Below are positions 60,822 to 64,000 of a stretch of DNA of 64,000 nt, one piece after another. Position 1 is the stretch's first letter. The number at the start of each line of letters is the position of its first letter. The stretch spans positions 51,708 to 115,707 of the forward strand of contig NZ_VUNI01000008.1 of the NCBI RefSeq assembly GCF_009695765.1, in the 5' to 3' direction. The notes under the pieces were generated by a model. It saw nothing but the letters and a program-made list of their open reading frames with translations, was not told the DNA's origin and made no database searches. Source of the DNA: Roseburia porci (GTDB lineage: Bacteria; Bacillota; Clostridia; Lachnospirales; Lachnospiraceae). The position numbers and the translations under genes are program-made.

Positions 60822-63266
60822 GTGAAAGCATATACAGCGAAAGCAAAAAAGGCACTGGATATGGCTGCCCGCCTTTCCAGAAGCATGCATCATAATTATA
60901 TTGGAACCGAACATATTCTTGCCGGTCTTCTGAAAGAAGGAACCGGAGTCGCCGCAGAGGTGCTTTCGACCAATCATGTGCAGCTTGATAAACTTTTAAA
61001 GTTGATTGAAGAACTGATCTCACCGGGAGATGAGATTCAGCTTATGGAAAAAGATGGGTATTCACCACGGACACAGCAGGTGCTGGAACGTGCGTCTGAG
61101 GAGGCAGAGCATTTTCATTCCGATGAAATTGGAACAGAGCATCTTCTGATTGCAATTGTAAAAGAAGGAGATTGTGCTGCATCCCGTCTGTTAAATACCC
61201 TGGGGGCAAATCCGCAGAAGATTTTTGTGGAACTCATTGGTGCAATGGGCGAAGATCCTGCAAAATACCGTGAGGAATATAGCAAAAGCAAAAATTCACA
61301 AAGAGGTGGCTCTACAACACCGACACTGGATCAGTATTCCAGGGATCTGACTGCTATGGCAAGAGATAATCTGTTAGATCCGGTTGTTGGGCGCAAAGAA
61401 GAGAATGACCGTGTAATACAGATTCTCAGCAGAAGAGGGAAAAATAATCCATGTCTGATCGGCGAGCCCGGAGTAGGAAAGACTGCCATTGTAGAAGGAA
61501 TTGCACAGCGTATTGTGAATGGAACAGTTCCAGATACAGTTGCAGAAAAACGTCTGGTATCTTTAGATATGTCCGGACTTGTTGCAAAATCCAAATACCG
61601 CGGAGAATTTGAGGAACGAATCAAAAAAGTGATTTCGGAAGTGGCATCCGCAGGAAATGTTCTTCTTTTTATTGATGAACTTCATACGATCATTGGTGCA
61701 GGTGGAGCAGAAGGTGCTCTGGATGCATCAAACATTTTAAAACCTGCATTAGCCAGAGGCGAAATACAGGTGATCGGTGCAACGACAATTGAAGAATACC
61801 GGAAATATATTGAAAAAGATGCTGCGCTGGAACGAAGATTTCAGCCGGTTATGGTGGAAGAACCAAAGGAAGAAGAAACGATTGAGATTTTAAAGGGGCT
61901 TCGTCCTCTGTATGAGAAACATCATGGTGTTACGATAAGCGATGAGGGACTTGAGGCAGCAGTGCGTTTATCTTCCCGTTATGTGAATGACAGATTCCTT
62001 CCGGATAAAGCAATTGATCTGATGGATGAGGCTGCAGCAAAGACCAAGCTTCGCATGGTGAAATCTTCGGATACAATCCAGCAGCTTAAGATTCAGATCA
62101 AAGAAAAACAGATGGAACTGGAAGAAGCGTTAAAAGAAGCTTCTATTGATGAAGCAAAACAGAAAAAAGAAGAGAAGACAGCACTTGAGGAAGCACTGGA
62201 GAAGGAACAGAAGAAGGTAAAACGTTCTTCAAAATCCAGAAAACTTATTGTAGGTGAAGATGAAATCGCAGATGTAGTTGCAGGCTGGACAAAGATTCCG
62301 GTAAACAAACTGACAGAGAGTGAAGCTTCACGGCTTCAGAAACTGGAGTCGATTCTTCATAAGAGAGTGATTGGACAGGAAGAAGCAGTAGCGGCTGTTT
62401 CAAAAGCAGTAAGACGTGGAAGGGTCGGATTGAAAGATCCGAAGCGTCCAGTGGGATCATTTTTATTCCTTGGTCCAACAGGTGTTGGTAAGACGGAGAT
62501 CTCAAAAGCACTTGCAGAAGCTGTATTTGGTAATGAGGATGCAATGATCCGTGTTGATATGTCTGAATATATGGAGAAGCACAGCGTTTCCAAAATGATT
62601 GGTTCTCCACCTGGATATGTTGGACATGAAGATGGTGGACAGTTAAGCGAAAAAGTGCGCCGCAATCCGTTTTCTGTAATCTTATTTGATGAGATCGAAA
62701 AAGCACATCCGGATGTCTTTAATATTCTGTTACAGGTTCTGGATGATGGACATATTACAGATTCGCAGGGAAGACAGGTTGATTTTAAAAATACAATTAT
62801 TATCATGACATCCAATGCGGGGGCGCAATCCATTATTGAGCCGAAAAAACTTGGATTTGGTGCTGTGGAAGATGAAAAGCATAACTATGACATGATGAAA
62901 AATAATGTCATGGAAGAAGTGAAACGAATCTTTAAGCCGGAATTTTTAAATCGTATCGATGCAACAATCGTATTCCGTGTGTTAAATAAAGAGGATATGA
63001 AAAAAATCGTGACACTTCTGGTACGTGAACTTGAAACACGTTGTAAAAAACAGCTGGATATCACATTGATCGTGCGTGACAGTGCAAAACAGTACATTGT
63101 GGATAAAGGGTACGACAGAAAATATGGTGCCAGACCATTAAAACGCAAGATTCAGGATGAAATTGAGGATGCTCTTGCAGAAAAAATTATTGCAGGAGAG
63201 ATAAAAGCGCAGGATACGGTAATTGTATCTACGAAGAACAAAAAAATTGTCATTGAGAAAAAATAA
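60822..63266 (+). CDS. clpC: ATP-dependent Clp protease ATP-binding subunit ClpC-type
   Basis: 814 residues. N-terminal Clp repeats ([19 protein letters not shown] and [19 protein letters not shown]), first AAA+ module ([32 protein letters not shown]), a coiled middle domain, second AAA+ module ([29 protein letters not shown]) and a ClpP-binding loop in PKKLGFGA. It unfolds proteins for ClpP. The start is GTG 60822 after GGAGG. Not linked to ctsR/mcsAB here, so regulation probably differs from Bacillus. Confidence 0.96.
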   Translation: MKAYTAKAKKALDMAARLSRSMHHNYIGTEHILAGLLKEGTGVAAEVLSTNHVQLDKLLKLIEELISPGDEIQLMEKDGYSPRTQQVLERASEEAEHFHSDEIGTEHLLIAIVKEGDCAASRLLNTLGANPQKIFVELIGAMGEDPAKYREEYSKSKNSQRGGSTTPTLDQYSRDLTAMARDNLLDPVVGRKEENDRVIQILSRRGKNNPCLIGEPGVGKTAIVEGIAQRIVNGTVPDTVAEKRLVSLDMSGLVAKSKYRGEFEERIKKVISEVASAGNVLLFIDELHTIIGAGGAEGALDASNILKPALARGEIQVIGATTIEEYRKYIEKDAALERRFQPVMVEEPKEEETIEILKGLRPLYEKHHGVTISDEGLEAAVRLSSRYVNDRFLPDKAIDLMDEAAAKTKLRMVKSSDTIQQLKIQIKEKQMELEEALKEASIDEAKQKKEEKTALEEALEKEQKKVKRSSKSRKLIVGEDEIADVVAGWTKIPVNKLTESEASRLQKLESILHKRVIGQEEAVAAVSKAVRRGRVGLKDPKRPVGSFLFLGPTGVGKTEISKALAEAVFGNEDAMIRVDMSEYMEKHSVSKMIGSPPGYVGHEDGGQLSEKVRRNPFSVILFDEIEKAHPDVFNILLQVLDDGHITDSQGRQVDFKNTIIIMTSNAGAQSIIEPKKLGFGAVEDEKHNYDMMKNNVMEEVKRIFKPEFLNRIDATIVFRVLNKEDMKKIVTLLVRELETRCKKQLDITLIVRDSAKQYIVDKGYDRKYGARPLKRKIQDEIEDALAEKIIAGEIKAQDTVIVSTKNKKIVIEKK

Positions 63267-63313
63267 AGCAGATTTCTTTCTATTACAAAAGTATTAAATT
63301 TGTGGGAATTGGT

Positions 63314-63342
63314 TTGAAATCATAACGTGTGTATTGTATAAT
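63314..63342 (+). promoter_or_regulatory. Sigma-A promoter of the 137-aa protein gene
   Basis: TTGAAA (63314-63319), a 17-bp spacer and TATAAT (63337-63342), a near-consensus promoter. Confidence 0.75.
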
Positions 63343-63375
63343 TAGGATACTACGAAAATGTACAGGAGGATAAAA

Positions 63376-63789
63376 ATGGCTGCAATTAGTGAATTAATTC
63401 GAACAGAAGCAGACGGAACAATCAGCTTTGGAGATTATACGTTAGGAGCAAAGGCAAAGCACGATAATTTTGAACACGATGGAGACATTTATAAGGTTAA
63501 GACGTTCAAAGAAATCACAAAGTTAGAGCGTAACGGAATGTTCGTATATGAGTCTGTTCCTGGGACTGCAGTTGATCATTTTAATGAAACAGAAAACAGC
63601 GTGGAATTTGTTGTTGAAGGACCGGAAGATGCACAGATTACACTTGGCCTGGAAGAAGAAGCCGAGTATGAAATTACCATCAACGGAGCTACCGCTGGCA
63701 CTATGAAAACAAATCTTGGTGGAAAGCTCAGCCTTAGTGTTGAACTGGAAGATTCAGATGCTGTTACAATTAAAGTTCAGAAAAAATAA
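63376..63789 (+). CDS. Conserved Lachnospiraceae-type hypothetical protein
   Basis: 137 residues, soluble, predominantly beta: ISELIRTEADGTISFGDYTL, DGDIYKVKTFKEITKLERNG, MFVYESVPGTAVDHF and a lysine-glutamate end. It has a near-consensus promoter and an AGGAGG site before ATG 63376, which suggests strong expression. I recognise the general type as a conserved hypothetical but cannot name a function. Confidence 0.8.
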   Translation: MAAISELIRTEADGTISFGDYTLGAKAKHDNFEHDGDIYKVKTFKEITKLERNGMFVYESVPGTAVDHFNETENSVEFVVEGPEDAQITLGLEEEAEYEITINGATAGTMKTNLGGKLSLSVELEDSDAVTIKVQKK

Positions 63790-63832
63790 TACATTCAAGT
63801 AATCCATCGATTAAGATAATTACCGGAATAAT

Positions 63833-63872
63833 AAGAAAGAACCTGAGCGTTTTCTGCAAGGGTTCTTTTCTT
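63833..63872. terminator. Terminator between the 137-aa gene and the last gene
   Basis: Stem AAGAAAGAACC / GGTTCTTTTCTT with T-rich tails on both strands. Confidence 0.7.
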
Positions 63873-63959
63873 ACTTTATAGGAAAGATCGCCTTTGGCGT
63901 TCTGTTGAATTGAAAATAGCCCGCACAAAGGCGAGCATGACAAATAAACGATTGTCAGT

Positions 63960-64000
63960 TTAGAAGATGTAGAAACCTTCTTCACCGAAATCGTCATCAA
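63960..64000 (-). CDS. C-terminal end of a gene continuing past the window (partial)
   Basis: On the minus strand, codons from the window edge read DDDFGEEGFYIF followed by TAA (63962-63960). The acidic, aromatic ending is protein-like and the facing terminator fits. Too short to identify. Confidence 0.4.
   Translation of the reverse strand, partial: DDDFGEEGFYIF

Noticed and set aside
1..64000. tRNA or rRNA genes
   Set aside because: No cloverleaf with a T-loop GTTC and CCA-type end, and no rRNA-like segment, was recognised by reading; this is not an exhaustive scan.

Overview
The window is chromosomal DNA of a low-to-mid GC, Gram-positive anaerobe. Gene content and protein style (Leloir galactose operon with a class II GalT, PPi-type phosphofructokinase, MinCDE, ClpC, a TrpR-like YerC protein, flagellin with CsrA, an FeoB-associated Cys-rich protein) point to a motile member of the Lachnospiraceae (Clostridia). 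The genus is not assigned.

Layout. 1-4.3 kb: galactan/galactose utilisation (end of a GH2 beta-galactosidase, GH53 endo-galactanase, galK, galT). 4.3-13.8 kb: housekeeping genes (MATE exporter, hisC, a small membrane exporter, CPBP protease, yerC, DUF1836, pcrA, a small acidic membrane protein, rlmD).

13.8-32.0 kb: an integrated mobilizable element of about 18.15 kb, inserted in the 3' end of rlmD. The shared 8-bp core GAAACAAT lies at 13813-13820 (left) and 31963-31970 (right). The displaced original rlmD tail (ETICTLHKTN-stop) is still readable at 31963-31995, and the element supplies a substitute tail (ETIVALHRTGM-stop). Its cargo is a ParB-like protein, a ParM/ParR-like pair, an AbiEi/AbiEii toxin-antitoxin pair, a large hairpin-rich non-coding/oriT region, MobC and relaxase, a KdpD/KdpE-type two-component system lacking the KdpD sensor module, a TPR protein, a Trk potassium-uptake operon, an opposite-strand STAND NTPase, a structured non-coding stretch, a SHOCT-like small protein and a large serine recombinase. 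Two promoters inside the element carry matched arrays of ATTCYSACA-type direct repeats, probably the KdpE-like regulator's sites. A 92-codon ORF would exist only in the excised circle, because its two halves lie at the two ends of the element.

32-36.5 kb: nitroreductase, an RsmH paralogue, a FimB-like tyrosine recombinase flanked by related palindromes, csrA, and a flagellin whose leader carries a GGA-loop hairpin and a GGA-containing Shine-Dalgarno, the layout of CsrA repression. 36.5-50.5 kb: Csp-like subtilase, Mbeg1-like protein, C39-like peptidase, XdhC-like protein, a DtxR-family repressor divergent from the Cys-rich small protein, a CmpB-like membrane protein/HAD/heterodimeric ABC exporter operon, L,D-transpeptidase and PPi-PFK. 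50.5-64 kb: radical SAM protein, MacAB-like efflux operon, S66 peptidase, minCDE, a surface protein, clpC, a conserved hypothetical and the end of another gene.

No tRNA, rRNA, CRISPR array or transposase was seen. Starts were chosen from visible ribosome-binding sites and often lie inside the longest open frame.
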